NCBI RefSeq assembly: GCF_003254155.1
Contig: NZ_QKZI01000002.1
Location: 1-64,000 of the forward strand
Length of the DNA: 64,000 nucleotides
Direction of reading: 5' to 3'
Source of the DNA: Psychrobacillus insolitus
Lineage (GTDB): Bacteria > Bacillota > Bacilli > Bacillales_A > Planococcaceae
The notes under the pieces were generated by a model, which searched no databases, was not told where the DNA came from, and was given only the letters and a program-made list of their open reading frames with translations. Position numbers and translations under genes: made by a program. Shown piece after piece: positions 17,281-25,214 of the stretch; positions within the stretch are counted from its first letter, which is position 1; the number at the start of each line of letters is the position of its first letter.

Positions 17281-18405
17281 ATGAGTAATACATATGATGC
17301 AATCGTGGTAGGAGGAGGAGTTATTGGAGGAGCCATTGCTTATAACCTTGCTAAAAGAGGGGGAAAGGTCCTTTTGTTAGAAAAGGATCGACTTGCTAGT
17401 AAATCCTCTGGAGCAGCAGCTGGAATGCTGGGTGCACAATCAGAAATGGATGGAGATGGACCACTTTTTCAATTAGCTAGAAAAAGCAGAGCAATGTTTC
17501 CAAAGATAGCTGAAGAAATAAAAGAGAACAGTGGAATAGATATTGGACTGATAAATAAAGGCATGTTAAAAGTTGCCTTAACCGAGCAGGAACAGCAGGA
17601 ATATAAGCGAATCATGGCTATCCAAAACCAAAGTGGGGAGCAAGCAGATTGGTTTACAGGAGAGGAGCTAAGAAGGAAAGAACCAGCATTGTCTGATGCG
17701 ATTAAAGGGGCAATGTATATTGAAAAAGATGGTCAAGTAGAAGCAGATCAGTTAACTTTGGGTTTTTTGAAATCCGCAGCAGCAAGTGGTGTAGTAATAA
17801 AGGAATACGTGGAAGTATATGACTTTCAGTTATCAAAAGGAAAAGTTGAGGGGGTGGTAACGAATCAAGGAATCTTTACTAGTGAAAATGTCATTGTGGC
17901 AGGTGGGGCATGGAGTCAAAAGTTACTTTTAGAAACAGGGTTACAACTAGATACCTATCCTGTGAAAGGTGAATGTTTTTCGGTTGTCACACATCGTCAA
18001 ATGCTATCGACAACGATATTTTCCCATGGTTACTACCTTGTTCCTAAGAAAGGTGGAAGAATCGTTGTTGGTGCTACTGTTATGCCAAGAACATTTAACC
18101 AAAAAGTTTCGCTTAATGGGATATCCATACTACTGGAACAGGCAAAAAATCTGATGCCGTCCATTGTGGAAGCTGAATGGGAGCGGGCATGGGCTGGTAT
18201 TCGACCACAAACCATTGATGGGCTACCGTACTTAGGGGAACATCCTGCATACAAGGGTTTATATATTGCAACAGGGCATTTTAGAAATGGAATATTACTT
18301 TCACCTATAACTGGTGTGGTCATCGCCGACTTGATCGAAGGAAAACCAACATCGGAAAATTTGGAACCTTTTCGAGTAGATCGTTTGGTTAGGCAATTAA
18401 CATAA
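17281..18405 (+). CDS. thiO: Glycine oxidase ThiO
   Basis: A 374-residue FAD-dependent oxidase. The dinucleotide-binding motif DAIVVGGGVIGGAIAYNLA starts at residue 5 and is followed by SSGAAAGMLG. The C-terminal motif GATVMPRTFN and the FAD-closing HFRNGILLSPITG are present. It oxidises glycine to the imine used by ThiG for thiazole formation. ATG 17281 follows AAAGGGG; a TTG three bases earlier is less likely. Confidence 0.93.
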   Translation: MSNTYDAIVVGGGVIGGAIAYNLAKRGGKVLLLEKDRLASKSSGAAAGMLGAQSEMDGDGPLFQLARKSRAMFPKIAEEIKENSGIDIGLINKGMLKVALTEQEQQEYKRIMAIQNQSGEQADWFTGEELRRKEPALSDAIKGAMYIEKDGQVEADQLTLGFLKSAAASGVVIKEYVEVYDFQLSKGKVEGVVTNQGIFTSENVIVAGGAWSQKLLLETGLQLDTYPVKGECFSVVTHRQMLSTTIFSHGYYLVPKKGGRIVVGATVMPRTFNQKVSLNGISILLEQAKNLMPSIVEAEWERAWAGIRPQTIDGLPYLGEHPAYKGLYIATGHFRNGILLSPITGVVIADLIEGKPTSENLEPFRVDRLVRQLT

Positions 18406-18421
18406 GAAAGGTATGAAGCAA

Positions 18422-18625
18422 ATGAATCTAGTTATTAACGGGGATAAAGTAGAAGTCCCGAATAGAGTGGAAACAGTAGACAATCTGTTGCAACACTTCG
18501 ATTTAGAACAAAAGGTAGTAATCGTTGAATGGAATGAAACGATATTAGAAAAAGCATTTTATCAAGAAACGATGCTTTCTAATGGAGACAAAATTGAATT
18601 AGTACATTTTGTAGGAGGAGGATGA
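18422..18625 (+). CDS. thiS: Sulfur carrier protein ThiS
   Basis: A 67-residue ubiquitin-like protein ending VHFVGGG; the terminal Gly is adenylated by ThiF and then thiocarboxylated. AAAGG at 18407 is too near the ATG at 18413 but well placed for ATG 18422. The stop overlaps an ATG of the next frame. Confidence 0.92.
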   Translation: MNLVINGDKVEVPNRVETVDNLLQHFDLEQKVVIVEWNETILEKAFYQETMLSNGDKIELVHFVGGG

Positions 18626-18627
18626 CT

Positions 18628-19395
18628 ATGTTAAAGATTGGATCATATGAATTCAAGTCAAGGTTATTATTGGGCACTGGGAAATATCCTAATTTTGATA
18701 TTCAAAAAGAAGCGGTAAATGTTTCAGGAACAGAGATTTTAACGTTCTCTGTTCGTAGAATGAATATATTTGACCCAAGTCAACCAAATTTTTTAGAAAA
18801 GTTAGATCTAAAAAAGTACACTTTACTACCAAATACAGCCGGTGCAAAGACAGCGCAAGAAGCGGTTCGAATTGCTAAATTAGCTAATGCTTCTGGTCTT
18901 TGTAACATGATTAAAGTTGAAGTAATTGGATGCCAAAAAACGCTATTGCCTGATCCTATAGAAACATTAAAGGCATCAGAAGAATTGTTAAAAGAAGGGT
19001 TCACCGTATTACCCTATACTTCAGACGATGTTCTACTAGCTAGAAGACTAGAAGAGTTGGGTTGTCACGCCATTATGCCTGGTGCATCACCTATTGGATC
19101 TGGCCAAGGAATTATTAATCCATTAAACCTTAGCTTTATTATTGAACAGGCAAATGTGCCCGTAATAATTGATGCTGGAATCGGTACGCCATCTGACGCA
19201 GCTATTGCAATGGAATTAGGTGCAGATGGTGTCTTACTAAATACGGCGGTTTCTGGTGCGAGTGACCCAGTGAAAATGGCGTTGGCCATGAAACTTGCGA
19301 TTGAAGCAGGGAGACTAGGATTTGAAGCGGGTCGTATTCCGAAAAAGAGATATGCTACAGCAAGTAGTCCATTGGAAGGGATGATCTTTAGTTGA
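18628..19395 (+). CDS. thiG: Thiazole synthase ThiG
   Basis: A 255-residue TIM barrel that joins 1-deoxy-xylulose 5-phosphate, dehydroglycine and ThiS thiocarboxylate into the thiazole phosphate. Motifs: [57 protein letters not shown], and [28 protein letters not shown] lies 7 bp before ATG 18628; another ATG at 18622 overlaps the thiS stop but is too close to that site. Confidence 0.95.
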   Translation: MLKIGSYEFKSRLLLGTGKYPNFDIQKEAVNVSGTEILTFSVRRMNIFDPSQPNFLEKLDLKKYTLLPNTAGAKTAQEAVRIAKLANASGLCNMIKVEVIGCQKTLLPDPIETLKASEELLKEGFTVLPYTSDDVLLARRLEELGCHAIMPGASPIGSGQGIINPLNLSFIIEQANVPVIIDAGIGTPSDAAIAMELGADGVLLNTAVSGASDPVKMALAMKLAIEAGRLGFEAGRIPKKRYATASSPLEGMIFS

Positions 19396-20411
19396 ATGAG
19401 CGTTATTCACGACAAGAATTATTCGCACCAATAGGTCCACTAGGGCAATCGAAATTGAAAAAAAAGCATGTATTAGTAATCGGTGCAGGAGCACTTGGAA
19501 CCGGGAGTGCTGAAGTGCTTGTTCGTGCAGGAGTAGGTAAGTTGACGATAGTGGATCGTGATTATGTGGATTGGAGTAATCTCCAACGTCAAAATCTTTA
19601 TACCGAAAAAGATGCAAATCAGCAAATTCCTAAAGCAGTAGCAGCGAAAGATCGCTTAACGCTCATAAATTCGGAGGTAGAGATTGAGTCCCTTTTGATG
19701 GATGTCTCTGTAGAGGAACTGGAGCAGCTTGTTAAGGATGTAGATTTAATCATGGATGCAACCGATAGTTTTGATATCCGGATGCTTATCAATGATGTTT
19801 CTCAGAAATATCAGATTCCCTGGATATACGGTGCATGTGTTGGAAGCTATGGAATTAGCTACACTATCCTTCCAGGAGAGACCCCTTGTTTAAATTGTCT
19901 GCTAGAAACTACGCCAATGTCCGGGGTAACTTGTGATACCGTGGGAATTATTAGTCCTGCTGTTCAAATGGTAGTTTCTTATCAAACTTCAGAAGCATTA
20001 AAAATTTTGGTTGAAGACTATCATGCATTAAGAAAAAAACTCGTATCTTTTGATTTATGGGAAAATAAATATGCGGCTATTAATGTTGACAAAGTTAAGA
20101 AAGAAAGTTGTTTATCTTGTGGTATAAGTCCTACTTATCCGTATTTAACCTTTTCAAACCAAACAAAAACAGCCATATTATGTGGGAGAAATACCGTTCA
20201 AATCCGACCATCTAAACCAGTGGATAGAAATTTAGAAAGTTTGGCTAACACCCTTTCAAAACAAGGAGGGAAGATCTCACATAATCCATACTTACTTTCT
20301 TTTTTAATCGGTGATCATCGTCTTGTTATTTTTAAAGATGGTAGGGTATTGGTTCACGGAACAAAAGATATTGCTGAAGCTAAGGTTTTGTATCAACGGT
20401 ACTTGGGATGA
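19392..20411 (+). CDS. thiF: ThiS adenylyltransferase ThiF
   Basis: A 339-residue E1-like enzyme. It starts at TTG 19392, overlapping the thiG stop, with GGAAGGGATG upstream and the conserved opening [16 protein letters not shown]. Nucleotide-binding loop: [20 protein letters not shown]-site: [13 protein letters not shown]. Zinc cysteines: CLNCL and CLSCG. A C-terminal extension of about 90 residues follows, as in MoeB/ThiF proteins, though without a clear rhodanese active cysteine. Last gene of the operon; thiD is not present. Confidence 0.93.
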   Translation: MNERYSRQELFAPIGPLGQSKLKKKHVLVIGAGALGTGSAEVLVRAGVGKLTIVDRDYVDWSNLQRQNLYTEKDANQQIPKAVAAKDRLTLINSEVEIESLLMDVSVEELEQLVKDVDLIMDATDSFDIRMLINDVSQKYQIPWIYGACVGSYGISYTILPGETPCLNCLLETTPMSGVTCDTVGIISPAVQMVVSYQTSEALKILVEDYHALRKKLVSFDLWENKYAAINVDKVKKESCLSCGISPTYPYLTFSNQTKTAILCGRNTVQIRPSKPVDRNLESLANTLSKQGGKISHNPYLLSFLIGDHRLVIFKDGRVLVHGTKDIAEAKVLYQRYLG

Positions 20412-20428
20412 TATAGGGTATTGTTCAA

Positions 20429-20454
20429 TGACCCTGTTTAAAAAACACAGGGTA
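20429..20454. repeat. Dispersed palindrome copy D (shortest form)
   Basis: TGACCCTGTTT and AACACAGGGTAA form a compact hairpin 17 bp after the thiF stop. It retains only the outer arms of the family. Confidence 0.75.
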
Positions 20455-20467
20455 ATAAATATATTTC

Positions 20468-20501
20468 AAAAAAGCATCTGGTTAATTACCGATGCTTTTT
20501 T
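20468..20501. terminator. Terminator of the thiamine operon
   Basis: AAAAAAGCATC (20468-20478) pairs with GATGCTTTTTT (20491-20501); the loop contains GGTAATTACC-like inner pairing. Confidence 0.85.
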
Positions 20502-20651
20502 CATTATATTATGGGTTTTCTTTTAAATATACTTTTTTGTTTCTATCGATACGTAATTTATATTGTTCAAAATGTAATATATATGTTGCAAAAAGTAAAG
20601 TAAAGCATACAATAGGGGTAAGTGATAAAATTATATAGGAGGCAGATCCAT

Positions 20652-21161
20652 ATGGATGTATTTAAGAGAACAAAAAAGAACACGGATGAACGAATCGAAA
20701 ATATTAGAAATAAAATATTCAAAGAAATGTATTATGTTGTGATGACTATTTGTTTAATAAGTATATTCTTTAAAATGTATAAGTTTGGTATAGGCGAGAG
20801 TGCGCTAATGGAAGAGGCAATACTAGAATTAGTTATTCTTATCGTAGGTGGAGTCTATTTTTTAGCTCGTTCTATTTTCTTAGGGGTATTCTGGGATGAA
20901 GTAGAGATACATGATCGTACTAGTAAAACACCGATGAGTAAGAAAACTATATTTAGAAGTGTTGGTTTAGCTCTTCTTATAGCCATAACAATGGGTATAA
21001 ATAGTGCAGTATCCTATGCAGATAGTACCTCTCAAGGTTTTTGGTATTTTATACAAGTACTATTTGTCTCGCTTATGATCTATTTGCCTATTTTATTAAT
21101 CCTTTTTGGTGGAATATACATGTTAGCGAAGAAAATTAGTATGACTTCAAGAAAATCATAA
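20652..21161 (+). CDS. Membrane protein paired with HTH regulator (DUF6773-like)
   Basis: A 169-residue protein with a charged N-terminus (KRTKKNTDERIENIRNKIFKE) and four predicted membrane helices. It resembles the DUF6773/DUF2178 type of membrane proteins that are encoded just before a small Cro/CI-type regulator, as here (18-bp gap). The function is unknown; such pairs are thought to sense membrane or peptide stress. Start ATG 20652 follows AGGAGG; an upstream frame beginning at 20622 lacks a ribosome binding site. Confidence 0.65.
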   Translation: MDVFKRTKKNTDERIENIRNKIFKEMYYVVMTICLISIFFKMYKFGIGESALMEEAILELVILIVGGVYFLARSIFLGVFWDEVEIHDRTSKTPMSKKTIFRSVGLALLIAITMGINSAVSYADSTSQGFWYFIQVLFVSLMIYLPILLILFGGIYMLAKKISMTSRKS

Positions 21162-21179
21162 AAGATGTAGGTGCTTCCT

Positions 21180-21386
21180 TTGAAAAATATGAAACTAAAG
21201 CTTGCAAGGGTCGAGAAAGATTTGTCACAAGAAGACCTAGCCAAGATTGTCGGTGTATCCAGACAAACAATTGGATTGATTGAATCTGGAAAGTATAACC
21301 CTTCCCTAAGTTTGTGCATTAATATTTGTATAGCATTATCTCGCACATTAAACGATTTATTTTGGGATGCAGAAATAAATAATTAG
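21180..21386 (+). CDS. Small Cro/CI-type HTH regulator
   Basis: A 68-residue protein that is a single helix-turn-helix domain: QEDLAKIVGVSRQTIGLIESGKYNPSLSL. It belongs to the short YvaO/YozG-like group that ends DLFWDAE. I chose TTG 21180 since GTAGGTG lies 8 bp upstream and homologues begin with a short MKN-type sequence; ATG 21189 is possible. Probably regulates its own operon with the membrane protein gene before it. Confidence 0.85.
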   Translation: MKNMKLKLARVEKDLSQEDLAKIVGVSRQTIGLIESGKYNPSLSLCINICIALSRTLNDLFWDAEINN

Positions 21387-21420
21387 AGGGATATCCATTC
21401 ATTTGGGTATCCCTTTTATT
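21387..21420 (+). terminator. Rho-independent terminator
   Basis: GGGATATCC (21388-21396) with GGGTATCCC (21405-21413), then TTTTATT. Confidence 0.8.
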
Positions 21421-21448
21421 GTAGAGAATATTTGTTACTCTCGTTCAG

Positions 21449-21516
21449 CGACCTTGTGTTAAAAAAATTCACGTTAATTTAAACAAACATGAATGTTTAA
21501 ACAACAAAGGGTCATA
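21449..21516. repeat. Dispersed palindrome copy E (long form, decayed outer arm)
   Basis: GCGACCTTGTGTTAAAAAAATT on the left, an inner TTCACG/CATGAATG dyad, and ACAAAGGGTCATAAAT on the right. It lies between convergent genes. Confidence 0.7.
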
Positions 21517-21603
21517 AATCTAAAAAAGTATACAAAAAACAGTTTTAGAAAGTGTTTTTCTAAAACTGCTTCAATTTAGGTGCTTATTTGACCCTCCAGT
21601 GCT

Positions 21604-22839
21604 TCATATATCTGCGATTTTTTTATAATCATTCCCGGTTGGATTCTGGAATAATTGAATTCCAAACTCCGGTGCTACGGCGAAAAGATGGTCAAAGATA
21701 TCTGCTTGAACCGTTTCATAAACGGCCCATTTTATATCATTTGTAAATGCATATATTTCTATTGGTAACCCGTGTTCGGTTGGTGCTAACTGTCTAACCA
21801 TCAAGGTCATTTCCTGATTGATTCCAGGATGATGTTGAAGGTAGGTGCTTATATACGCTCTAAATACACCGATATTCGTCAGAGCCCTTCCATTCACAGG
21901 ATTGCTCTGATCTATTTTATTTCTCTTATTGTATTCTGCAATTTCCCGTTCCCTATGGATTACATAGTCCGAAAGATAGTGAATATTTTTATAGTTATTG
22001 ATCATCTCCTCAGTACAAAATGAAATACTGTTTGTATCAATAAATAATGAACGCTTGATCCGTCGTCCTCCAGAGTTTTGCATCCCTCGCCAATTTATAA
22101 AAGAATCGGATATTAGGGCATAGCTTGGTATCATCGTGATAGTTTTATCAAAGTTTTGTACCTTTACAGTATTTAAGGAAATATCAATAATGTCTCCGTC
22201 TGCCCCATATTTAGGCATTTCAATCCAGTCGCCAACTTGAACCATATCATTGGTCGACAACTGAATCCCTGCAACAAGGCCTAATAATGAATCTCTAAAA
22301 ACCAACATGAAGACGGCGGAGAGAGCACCAATTCCACTTAGAAGAATAAGTGGGCTTTTCCCGATTAAATTCGCGATCACCAAGATGACCCCTAACGTTA
22401 TAACAATAATTTTAACTACTTGAATATAACCTTTAACAGGCTTGATCTTAGATATCTCATAGGTTAGATAAATATCATTCATTACATTTAAAGAGCTATT
22501 GATAATTACTAACCCCATAATAATTAAATACGCCATTACACCCTTTTCGATGAAATGTTGAAAGGATTCTGGTAATGCAGAAGCAAAGAAGTAAATAATA
22601 ATCGCTGGAACAATATGTGATAGCTTATGAAAAACCTTCCTTTCCAAAAGCATATCATCCCATCGGAATTTAGTTTTTTTCACGACCTTAGAGATTATCC
22701 TGATTACTAACTTTTTAGTAATAAAATTAGCTACAATACAGATAAGCATTATTAAAAGAAACATAATAATAAGGGAAAGATACCCGACTAAGGTAATATC
22801 TATATCAAATTTTAAAAGTTGGTTACGAATGTAATTCAT
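21604..22839 (-). CDS. MscS-family mechanosensitive channel (YbdG-like)
   Basis: A 411-residue protein with about five membrane helices in the first 170 residues, then the MscS pore helix and beta domain: LIGKSPLILLSGIGALSAV, VGDWIEMPKYGADGDIIDIS, TITMIPSYALISDSFINW. A mechanosensitive release valve that opens under hypo-osmotic stress. The WIEMPKYGADGDI and long C-terminal domain fit the YbdG/MscM branch. Start 22839 follows GAGGTGAAATAG. Confidence 0.92.
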   Translation of the reverse strand: MNYIRNQLLKFDIDITLVGYLSLIIMFLLIMLICIVANFITKKLVIRIISKVVKKTKFRWDDMLLERKVFHKLSHIVPAIIIYFFASALPESFQHFIEKGVMAYLIIMGLVIINSSLNVMNDIYLTYEISKIKPVKGYIQVVKIIVITLGVILVIANLIGKSPLILLSGIGALSAVFMLVFRDSLLGLVAGIQLSTNDMVQVGDWIEMPKYGADGDIIDISLNTVKVQNFDKTITMIPSYALISDSFINWRGMQNSGGRRIKRSLFIDTNSISFCTEEMINNYKNIHYLSDYVIHREREIAEYNKRNKIDQSNPVNGRALTNIGVFRAYISTYLQHHPGINQEMTLMVRQLAPTEHGLPIEIYAFTNDIKWAVYETVQADIFDHLFAVAPEFGIQLFQNPTGNDYKKIADI

Positions 22840-22979
22840 CTATTTCACCTCATTGTATGTATTATTGTTGGTATCATAGTGTGCAACTCATGTTTGTAAC
22901 AAGTAATGAGGTAATAAACATTGTATCAGAAAAAATTGGTCTTCACTTATTTCGACACTTCGCAAGTAAACAAAAGCAA

Positions 22980-23206
22980 TCGAGAAAGGACTACAAGATT
23001 AATTTTTCGATGAATGAAACAAAAATAATAAAGTTGTGCGACGTTCCCGCTTTAAAAAGATAAGGCTTATTTTAGATTGATCAAGTAAACCTTCACTCCT
23101 TTCAAAAAGGTAGCTCGGTAATCGAAGCAAGTGTGAAGGCGGGGGATGATTTTGATGTCCTAGTACAAGTAGCTCCAAGCGGAAAAATAGTAGCTACTAA
23201 TCTTAG
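22980..23206 (+). pseudogene. Relic of a second SWIM-SNF2 gene, N-terminus only
   Basis: From 22980 the sequence parallels the start of the SNF2 gene at 6183, including the upstream CGAGAAAGGA. It encodes NFSMNE, then after a stop and frameshift VIEASVKAGDDFDVLVQVAPSGKIVAT, matching residues 42-67 of the intact protein (VIKASVKAGDDFDVTVEVSPNGNVTAT). Similarity stops exactly where the SWIM cysteines should begin, at the edge of a dispersed palindrome (23207). The original start codon is lost (ATTAATTTT in place of ATGAATTTT). Confidence 0.85.
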
Positions 23207-23288
23207 TGACCCTGTGTTAGAAACATTCGCGTTGATTCAAAAAAACGTGAATGTTTAAATTTTCATGTTTTTTTCTAACACAGGGTAA
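23207..23288. repeat. Dispersed palindrome copy F (long form)
   Basis: Left arm TGACCCTGTGTTAGAAAC (23207-23224), right arm TTTCTAACACAGGGTAA (23272-23288), inner dyad with AACGTGAATGTT. It abuts the truncated SNF2 relic. Confidence 0.88.
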
Positions 23289-23463
23289 GTAGAAAATTGT
23301 CGAATACTGTAATCTCCAATTTACAGGGATTGGTTATTTTGTTAGAGTAAAGGTATATATATAATAGCGAAATTATAACTTTAGATATGTGCGGAGTAGG
23401 GTAAAATTACATAGTTTTAGTTCAGAATATTTTGTGAAAATTAAAGAGTTGGTGGTGGCTAGA

Positions 23464-24360
23464 ATGGGTTTTTTCCGTGGAATAGGTAAAGCAACGAATA
23501 CAGTAGTTGGTGGAGCTGCGAAAGGGAGCGTTAAGTTAGTAAGTAAAGGGATAGCAAAAAAGAATGAAAAGGTAGGCGCGTATATCGGAGAGCTAGGGGA
23601 TACGATCATAGAAGCTTCTAAACAAACGGTAGATTCTGTTGCGCAGTTTACAGATGGAACGTTACAAGGGGTATATGGAGTTGTAAAAAAAGATTCTTAT
23701 CACAAAAAACATGGATGGGATGATATTAAGGACTCTACTGGACGAACGGCAAAAGGAATGTATGGTGGTATGAAATATACAGTGAAGAGTGCTGGAATAA
23801 CTGTTAATGGATTACGACGAAATGATCGGGAGCAGCTTTTTCAAGGATTGCAAAACTTAGGGAAAGTGGTTGCGGTCTCTGCATTGGCTGTAGGCGTGCT
23901 AGATATTGTAGATGGATCAGACGCAGCACAAGCTGAAATGATCGAGACGCGTAATGATCATTTAAACGGTTTGGAGCACGCTGAAACTGGGGTGAACTTT
24001 GCAGAAAAGACAATAGAACTGCCTAATGGTGACTTAATAAATGGAACATATCCAGTATTTGATTCTGCATTTAGTGTGGTATTAGTGGAAGAAGTATATT
24101 TGGAAAGTGATCAAACTCATTTTCAAATAGCGAATCAAACACTCTATCAATCTATCGAAAATAATCCAGCCATGGCAAATGATTTAGGCATGTCTTCATT
24201 GGATGTCCAAGCATTAGAAAATGGTGTTACTCCGGAAGGGTATGTATGGCATCACAATGAACAACCGGGAGTTCTTCAATTAGTCGAAGAAGAAACGCAT
24301 CATAATACTGGCCATACCGGAGGGCGCGAGATTTGGGGCGGTGGGAGTGAGAATAGATAA
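23464..24360 (+). CDS. WHH-type HNH nuclease toxin
   Basis: A 298-residue protein. The C-terminal about 50 residues carry the WHH family pattern of HNH/EndoVII nucleases: TPEGYVWHHNEQPG with W262-H263-H264, then LQLVEEETHHNTGHTGG with further His at 279, 280 and 284. Such domains are the toxic tips of polymorphic toxins. The N-terminus has no signal peptide, LXG, WXG100 or Rhs repeats; it is Gly/Lys-rich (KGSVKLVSKGIAKK) and has one hydrophobic segment (about 133-150). I chose ATG 23464 behind GGTGGTGG; an earlier start at 23389 has no site. A promoter-like TTGTTA/TAATAG precedes it. The following reading frame may be a broken immunity gene. Confidence 0.85.
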   Translation: MGFFRGIGKATNTVVGGAAKGSVKLVSKGIAKKNEKVGAYIGELGDTIIEASKQTVDSVAQFTDGTLQGVYGVVKKDSYHKKHGWDDIKDSTGRTAKGMYGGMKYTVKSAGITVNGLRRNDREQLFQGLQNLGKVVAVSALAVGVLDIVDGSDAAQAEMIETRNDHLNGLEHAETGVNFAEKTIELPNGDLINGTYPVFDSAFSVVLVEEVYLESDQTHFQIANQTLYQSIENNPAMANDLGMSSLDVQALENGVTPEGYVWHHNEQPGVLQLVEEETHHNTGHTGGREIWGGGSENR

Positions 24361-24455
24361 GTGTGGATGAAAGCCATATTAAAACACTGTTGCGCCACCT
24401 AGACACGGAAGAATGTGCTGTATAGCATGACAACATTCAGAATAGAAAAAGTTTC

Positions 24456-24505
24456 AAAAAAGACGCCGTCAAAATTCAGAAATCGAATTTGAGTCGTCTT
24501 TTTTT
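24456..24505 (+). terminator. Terminator after the toxin gene
   Basis: AAAAAGACG plus CAAAATTC pair with GAATTTG plus CGTCTTTTT around AGAAATC, followed by a T run ending at 24505. Confidence 0.8.
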
Positions 24506-24567
24506 GTCCCTGTGTTAGAAACTTTCCTGTTTGTTTCTAACACAGGTTCATTAAAACAGGGTCATTA
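24506..24567. repeat. Dispersed palindrome copy G plus extra half
   Basis: GTCCCTGTGTTAGAAAC (24506-24522) and GTTTCTAACACAGGTTCA (24533-24550) form a hairpin. A second right half (ACAGGGTCATTAAAA) follows directly, as if two copies had recombined. Confidence 0.85.
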
Positions 24568-24618
24568 AAAAAAGACCAGCATGAAAATTCCACATTTCCC
24601 AAAAGCACAAAAATGGAT

Positions 24619-24694
24619 ATACGACTTAACTGCAAATAAGTACGAAATAAGGACTATATTCCTGAAATTGCACTTATTTATAAATATGTCGTAT
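24619..24694. repeat. ATACGAC dyad element, copy 1
   Basis: ATACGAC (24619-24625) and GTCGTAT (24688-24694) flank a second dyad CAAATAAGT / ACTTATTT. A related element lies at 63639-63712. It covers the region where the start of the next, broken gene should be. Confidence 0.7.
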
Positions 24695-24720
24695 GTCGTT
24701 TTATACACTTTTATGTTTTC

Positions 24721-25143
24721 TCTATTTTAATAGATGCGTATAAAATTTTAACCTCAGCTGATCGTTATAATACAAACAATGTTTGTGTTATAGATGAATT
24801 ACGTATAGAAGGTGTGGTGGGCAAGATCGAAGAGGATGAATTGGTGTAATTTCGTCTACAAGAAGGGGTTTATAAATTATTGGGTATAGCGATAGATGTG
24901 GACGATATTGGAGAAGGTTATGTAGGGTTTATTCGTGATGAAATTCAAGGAGAGACTATTCCTGAATATGTATTGGAAGTATTAGCAGAACCAGTTATGG
25001 CAGAACCATTTGGATATAGAGATGGAAAAAATAATTATTACGAAGTTTGTCACTTGTATTATGTGGGACCAAATCCATATGAAGTTTGGTTGAAAAATGA
25101 TGAGGTTTTAAAAGGGCCACTTGAACAACCTGCTTTTTTATAG
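24721..25143 (+). pseudogene. Broken gene downstream of toxin, possible immunity protein
   Basis: One frame runs from inside the ATACGAC element to 25143 and is interrupted by TAA at 24847-24849. Before the stop it reads YKILTSADRYNTNNV and LRIEGVVGKIEEDEL; after it, LQEGVYKLLGIAIDVDD and an 87-codon acidic tail ending LEQPAF. No start codon with a ribosome binding site remains. Small, acidic and placed after a nuclease toxin, it would suit an immunity protein, but no known immunity family is recognised. The tail alone could still be translated from TTG 24880. Confidence 0.5.
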
Positions 25144-25149
25144 GGATGA

Positions 25150-25206
25150 AAATAAGAAGGGGGTGTCTGTAGGCTATATAGCTTTTGAGGATACCCCTTC
25201 TTATTT
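25150..25206. terminator. Bidirectional terminator
   Basis: AAATAAGAAGGGG (25150-25162) and CCCCTTCTTATTT (25194-25206) pair perfectly, with GTGTC/GATAC continuing inward. It serves convergent genes. Confidence 0.85.
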
Positions 25207-25214
25207 AAAGTTTG

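Noticed and set aside
22857-23063. 68-codon frame before the SNF2 relic as a gene
   Set aside because: Its second half is the decayed SNF2 start and the first half is the mscS promoter region on the other strand.
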